Position numbers and translations under genes: made by a program | Notes under the pieces: model-generated | Databases searched by the model: none | Told to the model about the DNA's origin: nothing | Seen by the model: the letters and a program-made list of their open reading frames with translations, nothing else | Source of the DNA: Megaustenia siamemsis | Taxonomy: Eukaryota; Mollusca; Gastropoda; Stylommatophora; Ariophantidae | Length of the DNA stretch: 64,000 bases | Direction of reading: 5' to 3' | Assembly (NCBI GenBank): GCA_032433765.1 | Contig: JAVIAB010000051.1 | Span: 152,719,421 to 152,783,420, forward strand | Part shown: one piece after another, positions 46,696 through 55,725 of the stretch | Layout: each line of letters opens with the position of its first letter | Numbering within the stretch: position 1 is the first letter of the stretch

Positions 46696-47485
46696 CTAAC
46701 CGAAACTCCCTCCCGTTAAACTGAGTTTTCAACTCCACCCCTTTTTGGTGGGCGACCCACGTTAGCCACTCTCTACTTTGTTGGACATAATAGTTATCTT
46801 TTTCGACCCTAAACCCGGTCTCCATTCTTCTAATAATTGATGAATCTGTTGGCATTGGGTTCATCAGTGCCCAAAGATACAACGCGTTGGCATCGTAACC
46901 TTGGATGGATTTGACCAGCTTTCCGCCCCTAATAAACGTTTTCCCTACTTCGTGATACCTATGAAAAATTATAGAGGGACCTCCAACGATATTATCTCTA
47001 AGCATTGTGTGTAGTCTTGCCTGTTTGCTCGAACATAAACTAAACATTACACCCCTATCAACGGTCTTAAAAAGATACTTTAAACAAACACCCGGAACCG
47101 AAATGGCGTCTTTAAAACAATCCACACCTCGCTCCCTATAAAAGTGAACCTGCTGCTCTAAGGCTTCTAAAAATGGGACTACATCTTTGTTATTATACCA
47201 AATCAAAAAGTCATGAAGGGTCGTCATCTTATTGTCCTTCCAGACCTTTTTACACAGATCGTACTCCTCCTTGGAAATGTTGGCATTTTTTAACGACGAA
47301 TAAAACGCTTCGTGTGGGGGTAGTTCTGTCTCATCCAACTTTTGGGGGTCGTCTATATATTCATAACAAAAGTAGCCCTTTGTCTCACTAATCTTATAAG
47401 CAGCCAGATATTTACTATAGCTAAACCCTGGGGCTAGATAGTTTACTATATCTAGGAACTTTAACTTCTGTGTTGCAATACACAT
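46586..47485 (-). pseudogene. left-arm DNA polymerase B, middle part
   Basis: The frame covers the third exonuclease motif (WYNNKDVVPF), the GGPSIIFHRYHE block, palm motif A (GYDANALYLWAL) and the HGCLYHGHKDC nuclease-like insert. Upstream it is separated by a one-base deletion near 47510-47512 that the right arm lacks. One residue differs from the right arm (T for M in DNKMTTLHD). Confidence 0.88.
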
Positions 47486-47505
47486 GAAGTTATTGTTTCT
47501 TTTAA

Positions 47506-48129
47506 CTATAACTTGAACGGTTTTTTTACTTTGCAGTCAACTTTCATTTTAGCCTCCTCCTCTTCGTTAACCTCGGCTTCTTCTGCTTCCTCTTCGTCTT
47601 CTTCTTCTTCGCCCACTTGTGCAGTGGCATCCATGAAGTGTCTTATTAAATAAGGTTTAATGACGTTGATGTCATATTTCCCCGAGTTAAACCCTATCAC
47701 TGGAAGCTCTTTTAAATACTCATCAAACTTAGCTATTATCTTGTCTTTATTCAGATCATGGAGTTGAGTAAAAATACTGTCAAACCGATCTCGCAACAAC
47801 GAGTATGCCGAATCAGCTATACCAGTGAGATAATCAACCATCTGACTAACTAAAACCTGTGGGTCACCCTTGGTTATGAAGCATTTTGGTGCCTCCCACC
47901 CGGGGACATTTGACGCTATAGAGCAGGAAAGGGGTACATGTTTAGCTACAAAGGTAGTCGACTGCGTCTCTTGGGGAACATTCCGACTATCAAAGTAACA
48001 TTCATAATCGAATGTCGCCCTGAATGGATAAATAAAACACTCTGGAGTACTGAGCCCTTCAGCGCTGATCGCGTCCCATACACTTTCAGGTGAAGAGTAA
48101 ACGCCACCTTTATATGTCTCTACAGCCAT
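47506..48129 (-). pseudogene. left-arm DNA polymerase B, exonuclease I-II part
   Basis: A 207-codon frame with exonuclease motif I (FDYECYF) and motif II (GFNSGKYDINVI), then a run of about 20 mostly acidic residues. It begins at a methionine that is internal in the right-arm protein (residue 407), so this is not a natural start. Confidence 0.88.
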
Positions 48130-49346
48130 ATCCCCATTACACGTTTTTCGTGCCTATCCATACGCCCAAACTTTTTCCACAATTTCCCACATTTTCCACA
48201 AGAAAAGCTTTTACTAGCCCTAGAAAGATCGTTTACATAAAAGAAGTGGTTTTTGTAAAGTAAAAGACGGAGAGTTTCACTATAACTACGGCCGCTTCTC
48301 AGGACAATACGCAAGGCTTGCTCAGAATCAAACTCAAAAATATCTATGTTTATCGAAAAACAAGTTTCTAAGAGAGGCATTTCGGCAAGAGTTACACCGG
48401 GAAAGTTACTTAACATTAGAGACGGGTTAAATTGTTTGAAAAGTAGGCTCGAAGCCTTCCTAACACCATCAACAGAGGCACCTCGATGGACAGCTAGACA
48501 ACGGAAGAAGCAGAGATTATCATTGTAGCTTTTAGTATGGGAATCGGTTTGAAGGGTATTAATGCCGTGGTTCGAAGCAATGTAGGGTGGGATATCTAGC
48601 AGACACCCTATAGGATAATCTTGGAGTTTATAAACATAAACACTCGTACTGACTAATGCTTCTAAGGTATATTTGGTTGTCTCCCTGTTTTTATTTGCAT
48701 ACCCTAATATATCACTTTCATTTAATCTATCAACAAACGTTTCAAAGTCATTTCTGTTGTTAACTAACAAGGGTTTGTCTAACCCTGTCGCGTTATTCGA
48801 GCTGGCGTGAAAGTAACGCAGCCCCTGTGTCTCTCTATGTCTTAAGACTAGATGATGACTATAATTCACCTTGAAACGCTTTTTCTGGGCTAGAAAAATT
48901 GGGTTTACAAGGGTCTCCCAATCTATATGAGTATCAGGCTGATGAAATATAGTGTACGTATCCATGTATTTGTTCCTACGTTCATGTGTTCTAATAGCTA
49001 ACCAGTTGTTCTTATATATCTTCTTAATATCTTCGGGTAACTTATTTAAAGAGTCTATTTCATTAATAAGTCTTGGTCTCTTTGAGGGCTCTTGAGTCGA
49101 ACTCTTTACTGCCCGCTTGCGTGAGGTTGTCGATACTTGTGGACGTGCTGGTGATGCAGGAACTACTGATGCAAGAGATGCAGAATGCTCTGTCTTAATA
49201 TGTCTGGCAAGGCTGTCTACTCTTGTATATACTCGTTCACAAACTTCACATTTGTATTCCTGACACCCATGTACACTATCAACATGTCGCTTTATGTCCC
49301 GGCGCCGGGTGAAAGTTTTGGAGTAGAGATGACAAGTGTTAGACAT
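48120..49346 (-). pseudogene. left-arm DNA polymerase B, N-terminal part
   Basis: A 408-codon frame with the N-terminal zinc fingers and OTU-like segment. It breaks at a T-run (48144-48148 on plus) one base shorter than in the right arm, just inside the third zinc finger. Cysteine 8 of the first zinc finger is tyrosine here, removing a metal ligand. So this copy is more decayed than its partner. Confidence 0.88.
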
Positions 49347-49506
49347 CTGTAGAAAAGAAATTGAAACATTACAACTAAAGAATAAAGAACAGTAAACATT
49401 ACAAGAGAAGAAAACCAGTAAATGTAATCAACGAGACTCACAAATTGTCGAAATTAGGTTACTAAAGTATCATACTATAATATTAAAGAACTAAGATAAC
49501 ACTTAC
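49347..49506 (-). other. putative 5' UTR intron, left arm (160 bp)
   Basis: Mirror image of 50700-50859: donor GTAAGT (plus ACTTAC at 49501-49506) and pyrimidine-rich acceptor TTCTACAG ending just before the ATG. Confidence 0.55.
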
Positions 49507-49789
49507 TTTTACGTGTCTGAAGGCGCGAGCCACAACCGCCCGCAACAACTGTAATCGTATATCTGCTTACAAGCTTCTCAGATATTTACACTTGAAACAC
49601 CGGAAGTGTTACTAAAAATAGAACTGACCTATGAGGCAATACCGGATGTGTTACTAAAAATAGTTTTTGACCGCTGACGCAATGCCCGCTTTATTTTAGA
49701 CATCCCCATACCAAAAATTTACTTAAAAACCACTTTTAGGATTTTACCCCCTTATAATTTTTTTGATTACAAAACAATTATAAGGGGGT

Positions 49790-49936
49790 AAAACAACAAA
49801 AAGCTAGTAGTACAGGTGGCTGTGATAACACCCGAACATACTACTTCTCGTGCGGTTTTGGTGCAGTTTCGGTGCATGTACGTGCACTTTTGGGATGGGT
49901 TCACAGCCACCTGTACTACTAGCTTTTTGTTGTTTT
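49790..49936. repeat. central hairpin: 35-bp inverted repeat, 77-bp loop
   Basis: The left stem, with AGCTAGTAGTACAGGTGGCT, ends at 49824; the right stem starts at 49902 as its exact reverse complement. It lies within an interrupted copy of the 136-bp repeat. It may be a small MITE-like insertion or a functional fold at the centre of the element. Confidence 0.88.
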
Positions 49937-50024
49937 TTTGATGGAATTTGATATGTAGGGGTGTCAAAAATTATGTGGGAGGTATGCCTTGAGGTTATAT
50001 TTCAATTTTTTATCGCTTTCAGGG

Positions 50025-50520
50025 GCGTAACCCTCAAAAATTTTAAGGGGGGTAACAATTTCAAAAGTGATTTTTAAGTTAATTTTTGGTGTGGGAATGT
50101 CTAAAATAAAGTTTTAGGTAAGCCTACGTGCTAAATTTACGATTTTTATTGATTCCATGGGCGTAACCCTCAAAAATGGTAAGGGGGGTAACAATTTCAA
50201 AAGTGATTTTTAAGTTAATTTTTGGTGTGGGGATGTCTAAAATAAAGTTTGGGGTATGCCTAGAGTGAAAATTTACGATTTTTACCGATTTCATGGGCGT
50301 AACCCTCAAAAACGGTATGGGGGTAACAATTTCAAAAGTGATTTTTAAGTAAATTTTTGGTATGGGGATGTCTAAAAAAAGTTTTAAGTAAGCCAACGTG
50401 CTAACTTTACGATTTTTATCGATTTCAGGGGCGTAACCCTCAAAAAAATTATAAGGGGGTAAAATCCTAAAAGTGGTTTTTAAGTAAATTTTTGGTATGG
50501 GGATGTCTAAAATAAAGCGG
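50025..50520 (+). repeat. about 136-bp tandem repeat, 4 copies, centre of the palindrome
   Basis: GCGTAACCCTCAAAAA starts units at 50025, 50161, 50297 and 50431. Each contains a GGGGGTAA block, GTGATTTTTAAGTTAATTTT and GGGATGTCTAAAATAAAG. The last unit runs into the right arm; an inverted partial unit ends the left arm. So the palindrome's inner boundaries lie inside this repeat. Confidence 0.9.
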
Positions 50521-50699
50521 GCATTGCGTCAGCGGTCAAAAACTATTTTTAGTAACACATCCGGTATTGCCTCATAGGTCAGTTCTATTTTTAGTAACAC
50601 TTCCGGTGTTTCAAGTGTAAATATCTGAGAAGCTTGTAAGCAGATATACGATTACAGTTGTTGCGGGCGGTTGTGGCTCGCGCCTTCAGACACGTAAAA

Positions 50700-50859
50700 G
50701 TAAGTGTTATCTTAGTTCTTTAATATTATAGTATGATACTTTAGTAACCTAATTTCGACAATTTGTGAGTCTCGTTGATTACATTTACTGGTTTTCTTCT
50801 CTTGTAATGTTTACTGTTTTTTATTCTTTAGTTGTAATGTTTCAATTTCTTTTCTACAG
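50700..50859 (+). other. putative 5' UTR intron, right arm (160 bp)
   Basis: GTAAGT at 50700-50705 is a good splice donor. A pyrimidine-rich tract ending in TTTCTTTTCTACAG sits immediately before the ATG at 50860. A nuclear, spliced transcript is implied. The upstream exon would lie within about 50500-50699. Confidence 0.55.
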
Positions 50860-53622
50860 ATGTCTAACACCTGTCATCTCTGCTCCAAAACTTTCACCCG
50901 GCGCCGGGACATAAAGCGACATGTTGATAGTGTACATGGGTGTCAGGAATACAAATGTGAAGTTTGTGAACGAGTATATACAAGAGTAGACAGCCTTGCC
51001 AGACATATTAAGACAGAGCATTCTGCATCTCTTGCATCAGTAGTTCCTGCATCACCAGCACGTCCACAAGTATCGACAACCTCACGCAAGCGGGCAGTAA
51101 AGAGTTCGACTCAAGAGCCCTCAAAGAGACCAAGACTTATTAATGAAATAGACTCTTTAAATAAGTTACCCGAAGATATTAAGAAGATATATAAGAACAA
51201 CTGGTTAGCTATTAGAACACATGAACGTAGGAACAAATACATGGATACGTACACTATATTTCATCAGCCTGATACTCATATAGATTGGGAGACCCTTGTA
51301 AACCCAATTTTTCTAGCCCAGAAAAAGCGTTTCAAGGTGAATTATAGTCATCATCTAGTCTTAAGACATAGAGAGACACAGGGGCTGCGTTACTTTCACG
51401 CCAGCTCGAATAACGCGACAGGGTTAGACAAACCCTTGTTAGTTAACAACAGAAATGACTTTGAAACGTTTGTTGATAGATTAAATGAAAGTGATATATT
51501 AGGGTATGCAAATAAAAACAGGGAGACAACCAAATATACCTTAGAAGCATTAGTCAGTACGAGTGTTTATGTTTATAAACTCCAAGATTATCCTATAGGG
51601 TGTCTGCTAGATATCCCACCCTACATTGCTTCGAACCACGGCATTAATACCCTTCAAACCGATTCCCATACTAAAAGCTACAATGATAATCTCTGCTTCT
51701 TCCGTTGTCTAGCTGTCCATCGAGGTGCCTCTGTTGATGGTGTTAGGAAGGCTTCGAGCCTACTTTTCAAACAATTTAACCCGTCTCTAATGTTAAGTAA
51801 CTTTCCCGGTGTAACTCTTGCCGAAATGCCTCTCTTAGAAACTTGTTTTTCGATAAACATAGATATTTTTGAGTTTGATTCTGAGCAAGCCTTGCGTATT
51901 GTCCTGAGAAGCGGCCGTAGTTATAGTGAAACTCTCCGTCTTTTACTTTACAAAAACCACTTCTTTTATGTAAACGATCTTTCTAGGGCTAGTAAAAGCT
52001 TTTCTTGTGGAAAATGTGGGAAATTGTGGAAAAAGTTTGGGCGTATGGATAGGCACGAAAAAACGTGTAATGGGGATATGGCTGTAGAGACATATAAAGG
52101 TGGCGTTTACTCTTCACCTGAAAGTGTATGGGACGCGATCAGCGCTGAAGGGCTCAGTACTCCAGAGTGTTTTATTTATCCATTCAGGGCGACATTCGAT
52201 TATGAATGTTACTTTGATAGTCGGAATGTTCCCCAAGAGACGCAGTCGACTACCTTTGTAGCTAAACATGTACCCCTTTCCTGCTCTATAGCGTCAAATG
52301 TCCCCGGGTGGGAGGCACCAAAATGCTTCATAACCAAGGGTGACCCACAGGTTTTAGTTAGTCAGATGGTTGATTATCTCACTGGTATAGCTGATTCGGC
52401 ATACTCGTTGTTGCGAGATCGGTTTGACAGTATTTTTACTCAACTCCATGATCTGAATAAAGACAAGATAATAGCTAAGTTTGATGAGTATTTAAAAGAG
52501 CTTCCAGTGATAGGGTTTAACTCGGGGAAATATGACATCAACGTCATTAAACCTTATTTAATAAGACACTTCATGGATGCCACTGCACAAGTGGGCGAAG
52601 AAGAAGAAGACGAAGAGGAAGCAGAAGAAGCCGAGGTTAACGAAGAGGAGGAGGCTAAAATGAAAGTTGACTGCAAAGTAAAAAAACCGTTCAAGTTTAT
52701 AGTTAAAAGAAACAATAACTTCATGTGTATTGCAACACAGAAGTTAAAGTTCCTAGATATAGTAAACTATCTAGCCCCAGGGTTTAGCTATAGTAAATAT
52801 CTGGCTGCTTATAAGATTAGTGAGACAAAGGGCTACTTTTGTTATGAATATATAGACGACCCCCAAAAGTTGGATGAGACAGAACTACCCCCACACGAAG
52901 CGTTTTATTCGTCGTTAAAAAATGCCAACATTTCCAAGGAGGAGTACGATCTGTGTAAAAAGGTCTGGAAGGACAATAAGATGATGACCCTTCATGACTT
53001 TTTGATTTGGTATAATAACAAAGATGTAGTCCCATTTTTAGAAGCCTTAGAGCAGCAGGTTCACTTTTATAGGGAGCGAGGTGTGGATTGTTTTAAAGAC
53101 GCCATTTCGGTTCCGGGTGTTTGTTTAAAGTATCTTTTTAAGACCGTTGATAGGGGTGTAATGTTTAGTTTATGTTCGAGCAAACAGGCAAGACTACACA
53201 CAATGCTTAGAGATAATATCGTTGGAGGTCCCTCTATAATTTTTCATAGGTATCACGAAGTAGGGAAAACGTTTATTAGGGGCGGAAAGCTGGTCAAATC
53301 CATCCAAGGTTACGATGCCAACGCGTTGTATCTTTGGGCACTGATGAACCCAATGCCAACAGATTCATCAATTATTAGAAGAATGGAGACCGGGTTTAGG
53401 GTCGAAAAAGATAACTATTATGTCCAACAAAGTAGAGAGTGGCTAACGTGGGTCGCCCACCAAAAAGGGGTGGAGTTGAAAACTCAGTTTAACGGGAGGG
53501 AGTTTCGGTTAGGTGATAGAAACATCCCTGTGGATGGGAGGGATAAATCCAATAGAAGAGGCTATAATTTTCATGGTTGTCTGTACCATGGTCACAAAGA
53601 CTGTCCCCCTCAGCAAAGATAA
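50860..53622 (+). CDS. Polinton-like DNA polymerase B, N-terminal/exonuclease part, right arm
   Basis: 920 codons, open throughout. Two C2H2 zinc fingers (C5-C8-H21-H26; C33-C36-H49-H54) are followed by a basic KR-rich stretch (about 75-92) that may be a nuclear signal. Around 275-380 an OTU-like segment shows DNLCFFRCLAVH and KNHFFYVND. A third zinc finger is C383-C386-H399-C403. Proofreading exonuclease motifs: D447/E449 (FDYECYF), N554-D559 (FNSGKYD) and Y718/D722 (YNNKD). An acidic run lies at 580-599. GGPSIIF precedes palm motif A with D819 (YDANALY). HGCLYHGHKDC (905-915) is the nuclease-like insert known from this polymerase family. The frame stops at 53622 just after it, while the rest of the polymerase is in the next frame. 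Start: the first ATG, directly after a splice acceptor. Confidence 0.9.
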   Translation: MSNTCHLCSKTFTRRRDIKRHVDSVHGCQEYKCEVCERVYTRVDSLARHIKTEHSASLASVVPASPARPQVSTTSRKRAVKSSTQEPSKRPRLINEIDSLNKLPEDIKKIYKNNWLAIRTHERRNKYMDTYTIFHQPDTHIDWETLVNPIFLAQKKRFKVNYSHHLVLRHRETQGLRYFHASSNNATGLDKPLLVNNRNDFETFVDRLNESDILGYANKNRETTKYTLEALVSTSVYVYKLQDYPIGCLLDIPPYIASNHGINTLQTDSHTKSYNDNLCFFRCLAVHRGASVDGVRKASSLLFKQFNPSLMLSNFPGVTLAEMPLLETCFSINIDIFEFDSEQALRIVLRSGRSYSETLRLLLYKNHFFYVNDLSRASKSFSCGKCGKLWKKFGRMDRHEKTCNGDMAVETYKGGVYSSPESVWDAISAEGLSTPECFIYPFRATFDYECYFDSRNVPQETQSTTFVAKHVPLSCSIASNVPGWEAPKCFITKGDPQVLVSQMVDYLTGIADSAYSLLRDRFDSIFTQLHDLNKDKIIAKFDEYLKELPVIGFNSGKYDINVIKPYLIRHFMDATAQVGEEEEDEEEAEEAEVNEEEEAKMKVDCKVKKPFKFIVKRNNNFMCIATQKLKFLDIVNYLAPGFSYSKYLAAYKISETKGYFCYEYIDDPQKLDETELPPHEAFYSSLKNANISKEEYDLCKKVWKDNKMMTLHDFLIWYNNKDVVPFLEALEQQVHFYRERGVDCFKDAISVPGVCLKYLFKTVDRGVMFSLCSSKQARLHTMLRDNIVGGPSIIFHRYHEVGKTFIRGGKLVKSIQGYDANALYLWALMNPMPTDSSIIRRMETGFRVEKDNYYVQQSREWLTWVAHQKGVELKTQFNGREFRLGDRNIPVDGRDKSNRRGYNFHGCLYHGHKDCPPQQR

Positions 53623-55045
53623 AGATAGAAACCCTGTTAATAATAAACCCTTGTTCGAGCTGTTTGAAAAAACATGTGAGATACACACATACCTAACCGA
53701 GGAGGTCAAAGTCCCAGTAGAAGTTATGTGGGAATGTGAGTGGCAGGCTCTGAAAAAGTCTGACCCAACCGTTAGGGCTTTCCTTTCTAAAGCCATCCCT
53801 CGAGCTAGACCCTCTTACTCTAAAGAAGGGCTCCCTCTCAGTGATAAACATATCCTGACTTCTGTTTCAGATGGGACATGTTTTGGATTAGTGGAATGTG
53901 ATCTACACGTTCCCGACCGACTGAAGGAACATTTCAGTGAGATGACTCAAATTTTCAAAAATATTGACGTCACGCGTGATGATATTGGACCGTTTATGGG
54001 TGAATATGCTCTTAAGCATAACTTGTTGTCAACCCCTCGTCATACACTAATCGGTAGTTATGTCGGTGAAAAAATTTTGTTGGCAACACCACTGTTAAAA
54101 TGGTATTTAGACCACGGATTGGAGGTAACAAAAATTTATCAAGTGATAGAATATCAACCGTCTAGTTGTTTTAAAAAGTTTGGAGAAATGGTTTCTGACG
54201 CTAGGAGGGCTGGTGATCTAGACGAAAATCAATCTATAGTAAGTGATACGATGAAGCTCTTAGGAAACTCAGCCTATGGGAAGACTCTAACCAATAAGGC
54301 CAATCATAGCGCTGTCTCGTATGTTCAAGGGGATGAGATATCAAAAATGATAAATAGTTCCCGGTTTAAAAAGATGACTGAAATAGGTGTGGCCCTTTTT
54401 GAAATTGAGATGGAGAAAAAGAAAACTGTTTGGGACTTACCCCTACAAATCGGTTTCTTCGTCTATCAATATGCAAAACTTCGTATGTTAGATTTTTATT
54501 TCGAGTTCTTAGATAAGTTTGTGGATAGGTCTAACTTTCAGTTATGTGAAACAGATACTGATAGTTTATACTTGGCTTTAAGTGCACCTAAGTTGGAGGA
54601 TATAGTTAAGTCAGGGCTGCGGGATGCGTTTAATAGCGTATATAAAGACTGGTTTCCCGCCGAGTTTTGCGATGAACATACTAGCAAGACAGACTGTATA
54701 AACTGTAAGGGTGTTAAAGCGTACACCAAGCGAACGCCCGGTCTTTTTAAACTAGAGTACGAAGGGACAGCTCTTGTTAGCTTATGTAGTAAGACGTACC
54801 ATTGCAGTGGGGATTACGATAAAATCAGTTGTAAGGGGTTAAGCAAGCAACACAACAAATTAGATAAAGATATGTTTTTAGAGGTTCTCGCTACGCAAAA
54901 GGCCAAGGGTGGAAAAAATGTAGGTTTCAAAGTCCTAAATAATTCCATATTTTCCTACAGTCAAACAAGAAATGCTCTTTCCTATTTCTATATAAAAAGA
55001 AAGGTAGCTGCTGATAACGTCTCGACTACGCCACTGGATATTTAA
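53513..55045 (+). CDS. DNA polymerase B, palm/thumb part, right arm (shifted frame)
   Basis: 510 codons; only those after about codon 32 match the family. Motif B is KLLGNSAYG (K248, N252, Y255), motif C is DTDS (D348, D350), and the thumb has GLFKLEYEG and KGLSKQHNK. Together with the upstream frame this completes all exonuclease and polymerase motifs. The two frames meet at the run of five C at 53605-53609. Either ribosomes shift there, or a single old lesion is shared by both arms. Family B polymerases of Polintons prime from a protein and copy the element's linear DNA; that role here is inferred. Confidence 0.88.
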   Translation: MIETSLWMGGINPIEEAIIFMVVCTMVTKTVPLSKDKDRNPVNNKPLFELFEKTCEIHTYLTEEVKVPVEVMWECEWQALKKSDPTVRAFLSKAIPRARPSYSKEGLPLSDKHILTSVSDGTCFGLVECDLHVPDRLKEHFSEMTQIFKNIDVTRDDIGPFMGEYALKHNLLSTPRHTLIGSYVGEKILLATPLLKWYLDHGLEVTKIYQVIEYQPSSCFKKFGEMVSDARRAGDLDENQSIVSDTMKLLGNSAYGKTLTNKANHSAVSYVQGDEISKMINSSRFKKMTEIGVALFEIEMEKKKTVWDLPLQIGFFVYQYAKLRMLDFYFEFLDKFVDRSNFQLCETDTDSLYLALSAPKLEDIVKSGLRDAFNSVYKDWFPAEFCDEHTSKTDCINCKGVKAYTKRTPGLFKLEYEGTALVSLCSKTYHCSGDYDKISCKGLSKQHNKLDKDMFLEVLATQKAKGGKNVGFKVLNNSIFSYSQTRNALSYFYIKRKVAADNVSTTPLDI

Positions 55046-55528
55046 CTCTTTACGCTACCAGGTTAGCCTAACCATGAATCTCTAACAGTTTCACCCATTA
55101 TGAATCATTTATGACATATAGCTAAGCAGACTCCCAACTACATAGCTATAAATAAATGTTATCCTTGTACTATATATTGACTTTGTGTACTGAATATGTT
55201 TGTAATGATATATAATATCAATGTGTGTTATACATCTATTGAGATATAAAAGAATAAAATATATCTTTGTCTTCTGTTTTATATTGATTGTTTTTCATTG
55301 ATGTTGTATAATCTACTAACCTATCACTAACGATCAAGTACATAAAGAACGCCAAAGTCAGCATACACCAGACCTAAGCAGGTCACTATCGGGGTCACCG
55401 AAACTAGAGGTCGTTATCCGGACACGATCGGTCATGATTAACTCCCCCTGCGCCGCACGTGTTATGCCCTAAATATCTTTGTTAATTTAGCGCCACAATG
55501 CGGGTCAAATGGACCCTGCTATACTACT

Positions 55529-55725
55529 CGTACTATAACAACATCTTTCTCTATTTGTAAACAACGTCAAACATTTATAAACGTACTATAGCAACATCTT
55601 TCTCTATTTGTAAACAACACCAAACATTTATAAACGTACTATAGCAACATCTTTCTCTATTTGTTAACAGCGTCAAACATTTAAGAACGCACTATAACAA
55701 CATCTTGCTCTATTTGTGTAACTAT
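55529..55725 (+). repeat. 53-bp minisatellite, right part (about 3.5 copies)
   Basis: It continues the array of 44373-44665. Starts with the right target duplication CGTACT (55529-55534). Units are slightly more diverged. Confidence 0.95.

Larger units (their letters stand above)
44666..49766 (-). repeat. left arm of the palindrome
   Basis: From the outside in: terminal repeat, about 500 bp of 3' flank, the polymerase gene, the putative intron, and about 260 bp of promoter-side sequence. Compared with the right arm it carries 14 extra bases, GGCGCGTGGCGCGC, at 44729-44742. Confidence 0.93.
44666..55528. mobile_element. palindromic Polinton-like element with two polymerase genes (10,863 bp)
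   Basis: The whole element is an inverted repeat: left arm 44666-49766 (5101 bp), centre 49767-50439 (673 bp), right arm 50440-55528 (5089 bp). Termini are AGTAGTATAGCAGGGTCC and its reverse complement. CGTACT is duplicated at 44660-44665 and 55529-55534. Arms differ by one 14-bp insertion, two single-base deletions and few substitutions. Each arm holds one family B DNA polymerase gene read outward. Six-base duplications and AGT ends are Polinton/Maverick hallmarks, but none of that group's integrase, ATPase, protease or capsid genes is present. Possible origins: a fold-over or hairpin-dimer product of a Polinton-like replicon, or a distinct polymerase-only element. Confidence 0.9.
50440..55528 (+). 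repeat. right arm of the palindrome
   Basis: The better-preserved arm. It has the same layout as the left arm in reverse: promoter-side sequence, putative intron, polymerase gene, 3' flank with AATAAA-type signals near 55149 and 55254, and the terminal repeat. Confidence 0.93.

Noticed and set aside
45479..54729. Open frames antisense to the polymerase genes (for example 46412-46699 and 53509-53796)
   Set aside because: They are shadows of the polymerase coding sequence and occur as mirror pairs only because the arms are identical.
44666..55528. Palindrome as a pure assembly artefact
   Set aside because: The arms differ by a 14-bp insertion, single-base deletions and substitutions. The centre is unique, and outer flanks are different parts of one array with a clean 6-bp duplication. 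It still deserves a read-level check.
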